A stretch of 64,000 nt of DNA, taken from NCBI GenBank assembly GCA_910587555.1, contig CAJULV010000017.1, positions 7,534-71,533 of the forward strand. The letters run 5' to 3'. This document shows positions 33,303 through 40,943 of the stretch, piece by piece (positions within the stretch are counted from its first letter, which is position 1; every line of letters starts with the position of its first letter). The position numbers and the translations under genes are program-made. The notes below the pieces were generated by a model. That model worked only from the letters and a program-made list of their open reading frames with translations, made no database searches and was not told the origin of the DNA. Origin of the DNA: an uncultured Acetatifactor sp. Its GTDB lineage: Bacteria > Bacillota > Clostridia > Lachnospirales > Lachnospiraceae.

Positions 33303-34109
33303 TTATTTTCCTAACTGCTCCAACACCTTCCTGGTGATCTCCGCCACCATGTCGGCAGAAACGGCTCCGCTCTCCTTGCCGCTGTGGCATCCGCCTCCGC
33401 AGGTATGGCAGCTGGGCTTGCCTTCCTTTGCGTTAGGGCAGAGATTGGCGGGATGACGTCCCTTCATGCCGAACTGTCTTCTGATTTCGTACAGATCTTC
33501 CACCTGCTGCGGGGTAAATTCCTTGGGTCCGCCCAGTACTCTGGACTGGTACAGGAGCTGCGCGTAGAATTCCACGGATTCCATCTTCAGGTATGCCGCA
33601 AGCAGGGAATCGGAATAGGTCAGCGCGCCGTGGTTCTCCAACAGCACGGCGTCAAAATGCTGCACATACTCGGAAACCGCATCGGGAATCTCCATGGTGG
33701 AAGGTCTGCCGTATTTTGCAATGGGAACGCAGCCCAGTGCAATAACCGCCTCGGGCATGATGGGCTGGGTCAGGGGAATGCCTGCAATGGCAAAACTGGT
33801 GGCATATACGGGATGAGCATGTACCACGCTCTTTACGTCAGGTCTCTCCTGATACACTCTCATATGCATCTTGATCTCGGATGAAGGCCGGAAATTGCCG
33901 TTGGCCTGAATGACATTGCCCTGGGCGTCCACTTTACAGATGTATTCGGGGGTCATGAAGCCCTTGGACACGCCGGTAGGGGTACACAGAAATTCGTTGT
34001 CGCTGATCTTCACGGAAATATTGCCGTCGTTTGCCGCAACCATGTTCCTGTTGTAAATTCTCCTGCCAATGTCACAAATCTCTTTTTTTACTTCGTACTC
34101 GTTCTGCAT
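33303..34109 (-). CDS. fucA: Class II aldolase, L-fuculose/rhamnulose-phosphate type, with C-terminal encapsulation peptide
   Basis: Cleaves fuculose-1-phosphate (or rhamnulose-1-phosphate) to dihydroxyacetone phosphate and L-lactaldehyde. 268 residues. Zinc-site histidines in VVHAHPVYAT, catalytic Glu region in SSEIKMHMRVYQERPDVKSV, third His in LENHGALTYSDSL; NDGNISVKIS matches the family's GGN-type phosphate site. After residue 215 a Cys-rich linker (CPNAK...CHTCGGGCHSG) leads to SADMVAEITRKVLEQLGK, an encapsulation peptide at the C-terminus. First gene of the BMC operon, GGAGGAAG before ATG. Presence of this aldolase is the mark of GRM5-type loci. Confidence 0.92.
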   Translation of the reverse strand: MQNEYEVKKEICDIGRRIYNRNMVAANDGNISVKISDNEFLCTPTGVSKGFMTPEYICKVDAQGNVIQANGNFRPSSEIKMHMRVYQERPDVKSVVHAHPVYATSFAIAGIPLTQPIMPEAVIALGCVPIAKYGRPSTMEIPDAVSEYVQHFDAVLLENHGALTYSDSLLAAYLKMESVEFYAQLLYQSRVLGGPKEFTPQQVEDLYEIRRQFGMKGRHPANLCPNAKEGKPSCHTCGGGCHSGKESGAVSADMVAEITRKVLEQLGK

Positions 34110-34159
34110 TTTGCTTCCTCCTGATTCGTTTTTGGTTTCTATGGAAATGCTTTTCCTTC

Positions 34160-34201
34160 ATTATAAGCCTATCCACCATACAAGTCAACAAATAATTGTT
34201 G
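34160..34201 (-). promoter_or_regulatory. Promoter and candidate operator of the BMC operon
   Basis: Minus strand TTGACT (34183-34188) and TATAAT (34160-34165) with a 17-bp spacer, about 50 bp before the aldolase ATG. A palindrome CAACAA-N4-TTGTTG (34186-34201) overlaps the -35 box, a position suited to repression, possibly by the DeoR protein of the same operon. Confidence 0.75.
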
Positions 34202-34336
34202 GATTGTGTCGTTTTTGTTTTATTTTTGTGGTTTCTATATCCGTCTTTTCCGGCATGGGGCGGAAACAGACCAATCTTTGGACAACTCCGGTTCAGCGTA
34301 GTCTCCCCGCTTCCCCACAGACCATGCCGGAAGCCG

Positions 34337-35122
34337 CTACTCCCGGAAGGCCCGGAGCATGTTCTCTATCCGCTCTAAATCCCGGGCTTCCTCCGCGGAA
34401 TCATAGGTATAATTTTCCGGCACGGAGGAAAACAGTTCAACACGGCTCATTTCGCTCTCCGGCAGCTCCCCCATGGAATGAACCTCTGCATAGAAGACTC
34501 TGCCGTTATTCTTTCCCACGCCATCCTCCCACTTCTGTTCATAATCCCACAGCGGCGTCAGATGACAGTCCGTAATCCCCGATTCCTCGTACAGCTCCCG
34601 TCTCGCCGCCTGCAGGGGCGTCTCTCCCCGCTCCACATGACCGCCCGGATGCTCAAAGCTTCCCCGGCGCTTATGCAGACAGTAAACCCATTTCCCCTGG
34701 TAATTTGCAAAAATCACCACAAAGCTGATGTCAGACAGCCATCCCGGCGGATAATTTGTCTTTTGTATGGGAGGCTGCTGCGGAAAGGCCCGGAGAAAGA
34801 CAGTATTTCCATCCGGGTCATAAAAGCTCATATTCACTGCTCCCCAGGGACGCGCTGCAGGCGGTTCTATGATTTTGACCCCCAGTTCCCTGACCCTGTC
34901 ATATTCCCGCTGAATATCCTCCACGGTAAATGCCAGGCAAATATTCTGATTCCGGTTATTTTTCTCTGTGCCGTCATGATATATGGTCAGCATGGTTTCT
35001 TCCGCGATCAGGGTCTGGTGTACCCTGTCATTGCTTCCGTTATCGATCTGCAGCAGCTTTTTATAAAAGTCCGCCAGTCTTATCACATCATTGGTCAGCA
35101 ATCCGACTTCGCCTATTTTCAT
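34337..35122 (-). CDS. VOC (glyoxalase-like) plus NUDIX hydrolase fusion protein
   Basis: 261 residues from ATG 35122 (GGGAGGAAG upstream). Residues 1-120 form a vicinal-oxygen-chelate domain (MKIGEVGLLTNDVIRLADFYKKLL; FYDPDGNTVFLRAFP). Residues 130-255 form a NUDIX domain with the full box GGHVERGETPLQAARRELYEESG. VOC proteins bind metals and act on small electrophiles or confer antibiotic resistance; NUDIX enzymes cut nucleoside diphosphate derivatives. The pair is fused in frame with no sign of error. The substrate cannot be told. Confidence 0.85.
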   Translation of the reverse strand: MKIGEVGLLTNDVIRLADFYKKLLQIDNGSNDRVHQTLIAEETMLTIYHDGTEKNNRNQNICLAFTVEDIQREYDRVRELGVKIIEPPAARPWGAVNMSFYDPDGNTVFLRAFPQQPPIQKTNYPPGWLSDISFVVIFANYQGKWVYCLHKRRGSFEHPGGHVERGETPLQAARRELYEESGITDCHLTPLWDYEQKWEDGVGKNNGRVFYAEVHSMGELPESEMSRVELFSSVPENYTYDSAEEARDLERIENMLRAFRE

Positions 35123-35179
35123 GCCGCTTCCTCCCATATTTTGTTATGCCTCCACAGCCCCCACGCTTCTATAGGCGCC

Positions 35180-36751
35180 TTACTCCACCCTTTCGATCAC
35201 GCAGCTGTGCATTTTCTCACTGCTGTCCTTATCATAATTCACGCCCACCAACAGAATCTCGCCGGAATACCCCTCCAGAGCCCGGGTATACTGTCGTTCC
35301 CTGATCTGCGCAAGAGCTGCCGACGCGGATTTATCAAATTTTAATTCCACCACAATAGCCGGTTTCCTGCGGCCGGGCAGGGGCAGGAATACCACATCGG
35401 CAAACCCCCGGCCGGTGGGAAACTCCCGTATCATTCGATAATCCCTTCTGGCACTGTAATATGCCAGGCTGACGGCCGCCCCCAGGCAGCTCTCGTCATT
35501 GTAGGTCAGAATGGAAGCCACCTCCCTGTGGGCCCTGTCCAAACCTTCCGCAACTCGTTTTTCATCCCCCCGAAGGGTATCCTCCAACAGCCGTTCCGAT
35601 GCCCTCAACACATTCATGACTTCCGCCCAACCGCCCACACTCATGGCGTTCTCAAATTCCTCGCTGATTTCCTTATTGGGAATAAAAGCCTCTCTCTCCA
35701 CGGAGTCATATCCCAGATATCCCAGGTGAATCAGCAGGGTCAGTACATCATCCTTTGTCCGGAAGGTACACATGTCATTCTGGAAGCTTCTGGTGTTTAC
35801 CCGGACGCGCTCCCCGCCCAACATCCCAATGACATCTGCCCGCAGTCCGTCGAAATCCATATCCATGTATATCTTCAGTGCATCATAGGTCTCTGTGGAC
35901 GTCCAATAGTTTGAAAATCTCCGGCGAAGCATAGACTCCACAACGGATTTGGGATTGTATACATGCTTGAATTCCGTCAATTGATATCCGTCATACCAGG
36001 CCTTTGTCTCCTCATAATTCATGGAAAACCGCTGACACAGCCCCCTGACCTCCTCTTCCGTAAATCCGGTATATTCCTCCAGGAAAGCCTGATCCGTCAT
36101 GGAATATTCCCAGAACATATTCAGCGCTGAATGTTGACCGTATTTTTTTACCGGGAGAATTCCTGTCATGTAGGCAAGCGCCACATAAGCCTGGTCCTTC
36201 AGCAGATTCCTCAAAAAATCAAGATACTCCTTCTGCAGCGCCTCCGAATCCTGCCGCTCTCTCATTACACAGTCCCATTCGTCAATCAGGAAAACAAACT
36301 GCTTTCCGGTTTTGGCGTAAATTCTTTCAAGCGCCTCCGCCAAAACAATTGTATCCTGCGGAAGCAAATCTCCATATATTTCCCGAATATCCTCAAGCAC
36401 CACCCGCTCCAGATATTCTATCATCCCAGAATCCCTAGCGCGTATCACAAACTGCTGCATATTCAGCAGAATCACGTCAAACCGGTTCAGATATTCGGAA
36501 TAGGATTTGCTTTCTTCTATCTTCAGCCCTGCAAACAGCTCTTTGGAATCACAACTGCTGCTGTAATAAGCCGCAAGCATCTTAAGCGCCATAGACTTTC
36601 CGAAGCGCCTGGGCCTGCTGACGCAGAAATATTTCTGTTCCGTATTCAAATACCGGTTCGTACAGGCAAGCAGTCCTGTCTTGTCCACATAGATCTCCGA
36701 GCGAACTGCTGTCCAAAAGCCTTCATTTGTCGGATTTAAATAAATACCCAT
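35180..36751 (-). CDS. AAA-ATPase-like protein with PD-(D/E)XK nuclease-like C-terminus
   Basis: 523 residues from ATG 36751 (AAAGGAGA upstream; a longer frame reaches 36832). N-terminal AAA-ATPase-like domain: YVDKTGLLACTNRYLNTEQKYFCVSRPRRFGKSMALKML with the P-loop in RRFGKS, and FVFLIDEWDC as Walker B. The C-terminal domain has GRGFADVVFLPL, AIVVELKFDKSA and ALEGYSGEILLVGVNYD, the D-ExK core of a PD-(D/E)XK fold. Such proteins occur in many near-identical copies in gut Clostridia and Bacteroidetes; their biological role is unknown and they have been considered selfish or defence-related. It sits between the BMC operon and its activase. Confidence 0.88.
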   Translation of the reverse strand: MGIYLNPTNEGFWTAVRSEIYVDKTGLLACTNRYLNTEQKYFCVSRPRRFGKSMALKMLAAYYSSSCDSKELFAGLKIEESKSYSEYLNRFDVILLNMQQFVIRARDSGMIEYLERVVLEDIREIYGDLLPQDTIVLAEALERIYAKTGKQFVFLIDEWDCVMRERQDSEALQKEYLDFLRNLLKDQAYVALAYMTGILPVKKYGQHSALNMFWEYSMTDQAFLEEYTGFTEEEVRGLCQRFSMNYEETKAWYDGYQLTEFKHVYNPKSVVESMLRRRFSNYWTSTETYDALKIYMDMDFDGLRADVIGMLGGERVRVNTRSFQNDMCTFRTKDDVLTLLIHLGYLGYDSVEREAFIPNKEISEEFENAMSVGGWAEVMNVLRASERLLEDTLRGDEKRVAEGLDRAHREVASILTYNDESCLGAAVSLAYYSARRDYRMIREFPTGRGFADVVFLPLPGRRKPAIVVELKFDKSASAALAQIRERQYTRALEGYSGEILLVGVNYDKDSSEKMHSCVIERVE

Positions 36752-37084
36752 ATGGAGTCTCCTTTCTGTCCACATTGTTTCCACCTGCGGCTCCCGCTTA
36801 AATTGTTCTGTATCTTTCCCAACCTTTCCCACAATTAACTCATCATTGACTTCCCAGACCGTTTACAGACAGGGCCTGCATATGATATAATGCAAAAGGA
36901 AATCATTCTGTATGCTTCTTCCAACCTCATATGCCTGCCACAGGTATACGACAGATTTTCCACCAGTTCCTATGCAGTTCCGCGGCTGACACACTACGAT
37001 TAACAGCACCTTAATAACTGAATAAAAGCTTTACATCTTTTCTCAAATCCGCTATACTGATTCTATCAGAAAGGCGGTGATAGG
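36752..37084. other. Intergenic stretch with plus-strand promoter candidates
   Basis: 333 bp without a recognised gene. A plus-strand TTTACA (36862-36867) and TATAAT (36886-36891) are 18 bp apart, yet no frame follows within 190 bp. A second, better plus-strand promoter lies at 37030-37058. Confidence 0.4.
37030..37058 (+). promoter_or_regulatory. Promoter of the 51-residue plus-strand gene
   Basis: TTTACA (37030-37035) and TATACT (37053-37058), exactly 17 bp apart, 27 bp before the ATG at 37085. Confidence 0.75.
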
Positions 37085-37240
37085 ATGGCTACAGATATGG
37101 GAATGACAAATAAACAGTTTCAGGGATTTATCCGGCTCGCTTTGGAATTTATCAATAACGCTCTAATGAAAACACCCGATAACGAGGATTTACAAAAGTT
37201 AAAAGATATCTTTCAATCAATGTTGGAAGACGGCAATTAA
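37085..37240 (+). CDS. Small acidic helical protein of 51 residues
   Basis: Starts MATDMGMTNKQFQGFIRLAL and ends SMLEDGN; the middle reads EFINNALMKTPDNEDLQKLKDIFQ. GGCGGTGATAGG precedes the ATG, a 17-bp-spaced promoter lies upstream and a strong terminator downstream, so it is a complete transcription unit. It is the only intact gene on the plus strand. The sequence predicts two helices. I do not recognise the family for certain; similar small proteins are common on mobile elements of Firmicutes. Confidence 0.7.
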   Translation: MATDMGMTNKQFQGFIRLALEFINNALMKTPDNEDLQKLKDIFQSMLEDGN

Positions 37241-37270
37241 CCATACATAAATCGTAACTCATAACAGGAG

Positions 37271-37316
37271 GTGTAAAGTCTTTATTGAATGATTAAGGCT
37301 TTACACTTTTCTTTTT
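37271..37316 (+). terminator. Rho-independent terminator of the small plus-strand gene
   Basis: GTGTAAAGTCTT and AAGGCTTTACAC form a 12-bp stem with one mismatch and a 12-nt loop, followed by TTTTCTTTTT. It overlaps the 3' end of the minus-strand gene 37301-37936, so it may serve both directions. Confidence 0.8.
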
Positions 37317-37936
37317 ACATTCTGCCACTCCGGCGTAAGCTCCGGAGTAAACTGTGTCCCCAGACGTTTCAATTCCCCCAGGACCTTCTCCTGCCCCCGT
37401 TTTGTCCGATACCATTTTTCCCTGGTCACATCCACATAAACCGGCGCAATGAGAAATTCCGTTTCGGGAAAATTCAACTGGTAATACATCAGGCACCTTC
37501 TGGAATGGTATCCCTTACAGCAGAGAATGGCCTTTTTCGGGTGAATGCCTTTCCCGTCCAGGATTTTTCTGGAAAATCTGGCGTTTTCCGCGGTAAACTG
37601 TGCCTCCGCCTCCGGAAAAATGCCGTCCAGGGCGACTCCCTTGGACAGAAGTACATCCGTATAAAATTCGCATTCCGTAGCATAATCCTTTCCGTAGACA
37701 TCCGCCTTTGACTTCGCGCCCGTGAATTTTCCCACTGTTACGGAATATCTGCCTGAAGGCACGATATAGGGCGCATATCCCGCTTTCCACAATTCCGCCG
37801 CCCGCTCCGGCAGTTCCGGATAAGAGCCGCCCGGAATGAAAATAACATCGGAGTGCTTTTCTTCCATTGAAATTCCATCCCCGGGAGGAATATCTTCCAG
37901 AAAAATAAAGTTGGTAATATCGTCTATCATCCTCAT
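37301..37936 (-). CDS. YdcF/ElyC-like DUF218 protein
   Basis: 211 residues from ATG 37936 (GGAGAGAAAAGG upstream). DUF218 pattern: DVIFIPGGSYPELPERAAELWKAGYAPYIVPSG, then KDYATECEFYTDVLLSKGV, AENARFSRKIL and KAILCCKGYHSRRCLMYYQLNFP. DUF218 proteins are cytoplasmic or envelope proteins of uncertain function; some bind nucleotides or S-adenosylmethionine. It lies 271 bp after the activase gene. Confidence 0.85.
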   Translation of the reverse strand: MRMIDDITNFIFLEDIPPGDGISMEEKHSDVIFIPGGSYPELPERAAELWKAGYAPYIVPSGRYSVTVGKFTGAKSKADVYGKDYATECEFYTDVLLSKGVALDGIFPEAEAQFTAENARFSRKILDGKGIHPKKAILCCKGYHSRRCLMYYQLNFPETEFLIAPVYVDVTREKWYRTKRGQEKVLGELKRLGTQFTPELTPEWQNVKRKV

Positions 37937-38102
37937 CCTTTTCTCTCCTATCCAGGCCCTGTCAGCTGTGCCGTCCACTCCTCTGCCCCGGAAACGCTTC
38001 CCCCTAAAGCATCCCGAAGTCAGGCTTCCCTTCTATAATAAAGCGAGATAAAGCAATCCTGTTTTGGCTTTCTTTTCCACAATTTCAGGGACATTATATC
38101 GT

Positions 38103-38147
38103 GCAGCACCTTTCGTTCGATTTTCCTTGCGAAAGCCCCTGTGCTGC
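38103..38147 (-). repeat. Nested hairpin after the activase gene
   Basis: GCAGCAC (38103-38109) pairs with GTGCTGC (38141-38147) around CTTTCG (38110-38115) and CGAAAG (38130-38135). It has no clear T-run. Lies 60-105 bp after the activase stop. Confidence 0.6.
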
Positions 38148-38207
38148 CATCAAGCTTTGTCCTTTCCCAGTCTTACATCAAATCCACCCTTTTCTGAAAA
38201 AGAAAGA

Positions 38208-39005
38208 TCAACCGCCTATATGGCACTTTAATTTGGTACAGTCCTCCACTTCCCTCTTCAGCTGCTCCATATGGGACTGCTCCGGCGGCAGGATATCCGG
38301 CAGTTCATAGGTCCGCCCAAGTCCCGCATACTTGTCCTGCCCAAGCCTGTGGTAAGGAAGCAGGTAGATCTCCTCCACCCCGGGCAGGGCATCCGCGAAC
38401 CGTGCAATGGCTTTCACTTCCCCGCTTGTATCATTGAAGGTGGGAATAACGGGCACCCGTATGCTTAGATACGTCTGGCCGGAAGCTGCAATCTTCTTCG
38501 CATTCTCCAACATCAGCTCATTGCCCTTGCCCGTAAACTGTCTGTGTTTGCCGCTGTCCATATGCTTGATATCCATGAGATAATGATCAAGATATGGCAG
38601 AATCTCCCGGATAACCTCCCATTTGGCGCAGCCCATGCTCTCCATGGCCGTGTTAATTCCCACCGCCTTTGCCGCACGGAGCAAATCCCGGGCAAACTCC
38701 GGCTGACAGAGACTCTCCCCGCCGGAAAGGGTCAGTCCCCCGCCGGAACGGTTGTAATAGGGCCTGTCCTTCTCCACGGTCTCCATGACCTCCGCCACCG
38801 TCACGTCCCGGCCGATGGTTTTCGCCTTCCCCCGGACAATCATCTCCTGGATGGGGTACTCCTGGGATTCCGGGTTACAGCACCATTTGCACCGCAGTAC
38901 GCAGCCTTTCAAAAAGCATATAGTACGGATTCCCGTTCCGTCATGTATGGAATAACGCTGTATATCAAAGATTCTTCCTTTTGTCTGTAAATAATCCGCT
39001 GCCAT
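38208..39005 (-). CDS. Glycyl-radical enzyme activase (radical SAM)
   Basis: Generates the glycyl radical on the dehydratase, using SAM and a [4Fe-4S] cluster. 265 residues. Radical SAM motif CVLRCKWC (C-x3-C-x2-C) in FLKGCVLRCKWCCNPES, SAM-binding GGGLTLSGGESLCQ, and YLMDIKHMDSGKHRQFTG. Between the cluster motif and GRDVTVAEV there are only about 20 residues, so the ferredoxin-like two-cluster insert of many dehydratase activases is missing. It is separated from its substrate enzyme (43118-45679) by 4 kb of unrelated genes, which is unusual. Confidence 0.92.
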   Translation of the reverse strand: MAADYLQTKGRIFDIQRYSIHDGTGIRTICFLKGCVLRCKWCCNPESQEYPIQEMIVRGKAKTIGRDVTVAEVMETVEKDRPYYNRSGGGLTLSGGESLCQPEFARDLLRAAKAVGINTAMESMGCAKWEVIREILPYLDHYLMDIKHMDSGKHRQFTGKGNELMLENAKKIAASGQTYLSIRVPVIPTFNDTSGEVKAIARFADALPGVEEIYLLPYHRLGQDKYAGLGRTYELPDILPPEQSHMEQLKREVEDCTKLKCHIGG

Positions 39006-39073
39006 TTTCTACCACCTTCGCTCCGCTGCCGCAGGCCTTCCGATCACAAATTATCCCGGAACCGCCCCGGCCC

Positions 39074-39236
39074 TTATCGCCTTATCATGATCCCCTTCAT
39101 ATACTGTGTTTCATTATGCGCCTGATACACAACCATTTTTTCTTCTTCCACCGTTCCCTTTGGCCTGCGATTTCCGAAGCATGAACCAAAACATCCAACA
39201 TCTCCCAGAATTCCTTGTCATAACGTTTCATCTGCA
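39074..39236 (-). pseudogene. Inorganic pyrophosphatase remnant with internal deletion
   Basis: A ribosome site (GGAGGA) and ATG open MKRYDKEFWEMLDVLVHASEI, the N-terminus of the small clostridial pyrophosphatase-like family. After a frameshift come RPKGTVEEEKMVVYQAHNETQYMKGIMIRR and a stop, the expected C-terminus. About 80 central residues, including the catalytic Asp cluster, are lost. Inactive remnant between the activase and a nucleoside phosphorylase. Confidence 0.65.
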
Positions 39237-39265
39237 TTCCTCCGGTATACACAGCCTCTCCTTTC

Positions 39266-40072
39266 TCACAGCATGCACAGAGCCTCCAGGGCAAGGGCAA
39301 ACAGCCTCTCCCTGGCGGAAACATTATTGTTCCAGTCCCTGTCGTCATAGTCTTCCGCACCGCCGATGAGAATATCCCCGCTGTAAAGCAGCTGTCCGAA
39401 GGTCTTTCCCCGAAACTCCGCAATAGCCGCCATGGCTGCGCATTCCATCTCCACTACTTTGCAGCCCTCTTCCCTCCGGTAGGCCACCATCTCCCGGGTT
39501 TCCCGGTAAAAACCGTCAGTGGACCAGGTTGCGCACTCTATGTAGGGAATGTCATGTCTCTCCAGGACTTTCCGGAAGCTCTCTATGGGACCGGACTGCA
39601 GCTCGATAAACCGGGCAGGGGGCAGGTATTTATAGGAAGCCCCCTCGTCCCGCAGAGCACGCACCGGAATAATCACATCCCCCTCCGGAATATCATCCAG
39701 TACGCCGCAGCCCCCGCAGCAGACGATCACCTCCACCCCGCAGCCATAGAGCATATCCGTCATCATGGCAATGGAGCCGGAGGCCACCACCGCCTGTACG
39801 GCACAGATTTCCGTTCCGTTTACAGCAAAACGGTACACATGAAAATCCTTCATTTCGGACACATAAGTCCCTATCTTTTCGCCTCCATACCGCTCCACTG
39901 CCGCGGCAAGAACCTCCTCAAAAAATGTCACCAGGCAGAGCCTTGGAAACCGCCGGAATCCACCCTCCCCCTGTCCGTCCCTGTCCGGTTTGGATGCCTC
40001 TCTGTCCGGATTGATCACAGCGATTTTATCCGTACTGTACTCCAGAATCGGAAATTGGTTTTTTACGATCAT
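39266..40072 (-). CDS. Nucleoside phosphorylase (purine/uridine phosphorylase family), copy 1
   Basis: 268 residues of the PNP/UDP phosphorylase family: VVASGSIAMMTDMLYGCGVEVIVCCGGCGVL (phosphate/ribose site region), VRALRDEGASYKYLPPARFIEL, and VVEMECAAMAAIAEFRGKTFGQLLYSGD, with the conserved ME-Met/Glu ribose-binding motif. Likely cleaves a nucleoside with phosphate to base and (deoxy)ribose 1-phosphate. It sits just upstream of the pyrophosphatase remnant and activase, in the same direction. A paralogue at 45763-46527 sits upstream of the dehydratase. Substrate unknown; 5'-deoxyadenosine, the by-product of the activase, is an attractive guess. Confidence 0.87.
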   Translation of the reverse strand: MIVKNQFPILEYSTDKIAVINPDREASKPDRDGQGEGGFRRFPRLCLVTFFEEVLAAAVERYGGEKIGTYVSEMKDFHVYRFAVNGTEICAVQAVVASGSIAMMTDMLYGCGVEVIVCCGGCGVLDDIPEGDVIIPVRALRDEGASYKYLPPARFIELQSGPIESFRKVLERHDIPYIECATWSTDGFYRETREMVAYRREEGCKVVEMECAAMAAIAEFRGKTFGQLLYSGDILIGGAEDYDDRDWNNNVSARERLFALALEALCML

Positions 40073-40226
40073 CTACTATCCCTTTCTCGACTTTCCCATA
40101 TAAAAAATGTGATATTCTCTTACGGTAATTCTCCAACCGATGAAATATCCCGACTACATTCACCTTATCTGCTGCAATATTGAAGACGACAGAGGACTGT
40201 TCCGGCATCCTATGTCTGTCCGTTTT

Positions 40227-40913
40227 CTATCTGCTGCTCTGTAAAAAGGCTTCCACCTCTTTATTGAATGCGGCATATTTCTTATTTGCAATAAAATGAG
40301 TGCCCTTCACGATTGCCAATTTAGCACCGGGTACATTTTCCGCAATCTTTTTTGTATGGGATTCCTTAATCATATCGCGGCTTCCGCAAATCACCAGTGT
40401 GGGAGCTGTTATTTTTGCCAATTCTTTCGGCTCAATATTCGGCTCATTCACCATCAGGCCGAGCATTTCGGCACTCCTTTTTGCACCCGGCGACTTGGAG
40501 GCAAATCGTTTTGCTATTTTATATCCTATTTCAATCGGAATCTGTGTCGTCCTTTTCACACCATCCGGATTCAGGTTTCCTCCGTTTAAGATCAATGCCT
40601 TTACCTTATCCGGATGCTTTATTGCAAACTGCATGGCGATATTTGCCCCGTCTGAAAATCCCAAAATGACTGCGGCAGGAATTTCCAAATCTGTCATAAA
40701 ATCATACAAATCCCGGGAAAACTGCGCAATCGTAAAAGGAGCCGTACCCCTTGGCGACTTACCATGCCCTCGTGTGTCTAAGGCAATCACTCTGTATCTG
40801 CGGCTAAAATATTCTATTTGGTGCCTGAAATAAGTGCCGTCCTCTCCGTTCCCATGCAACAGGATAAAGGGTTCCTGATTTCCTTTTTCCTGATAGTATA
40901 AAGCGATATCCAT
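40227..40913 (-). CDS. Alpha/beta hydrolase
   Basis: 228 residues. Oxyanion region FILLHGNGEDGTYF, nucleophile elbow LGFSDGAN (Ser about residue 86), acid in VICGSRDMIKESH, and catalytic His in KGTHFIANKK. Typical of small-ester or lactone hydrolases; no substrate can be named. It lies 30 bp after the DJ-1-like gene and may be co-transcribed with it. Confidence 0.88.
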   Translation of the reverse strand: MDIALYYQEKGNQEPFILLHGNGEDGTYFRHQIEYFSRRYRVIALDTRGHGKSPRGTAPFTIAQFSRDLYDFMTDLEIPAAVILGFSDGANIAMQFAIKHPDKVKALILNGGNLNPDGVKRTTQIPIEIGYKIAKRFASKSPGAKRSAEMLGLMVNEPNIEPKELAKITAPTLVICGSRDMIKESHTKKIAENVPGAKLAIVKGTHFIANKKYAAFNKEVEAFLQSSR

Positions 40914-40943
40914 AAAGCTTCCTCACAAACCAGAATGCTTCCC

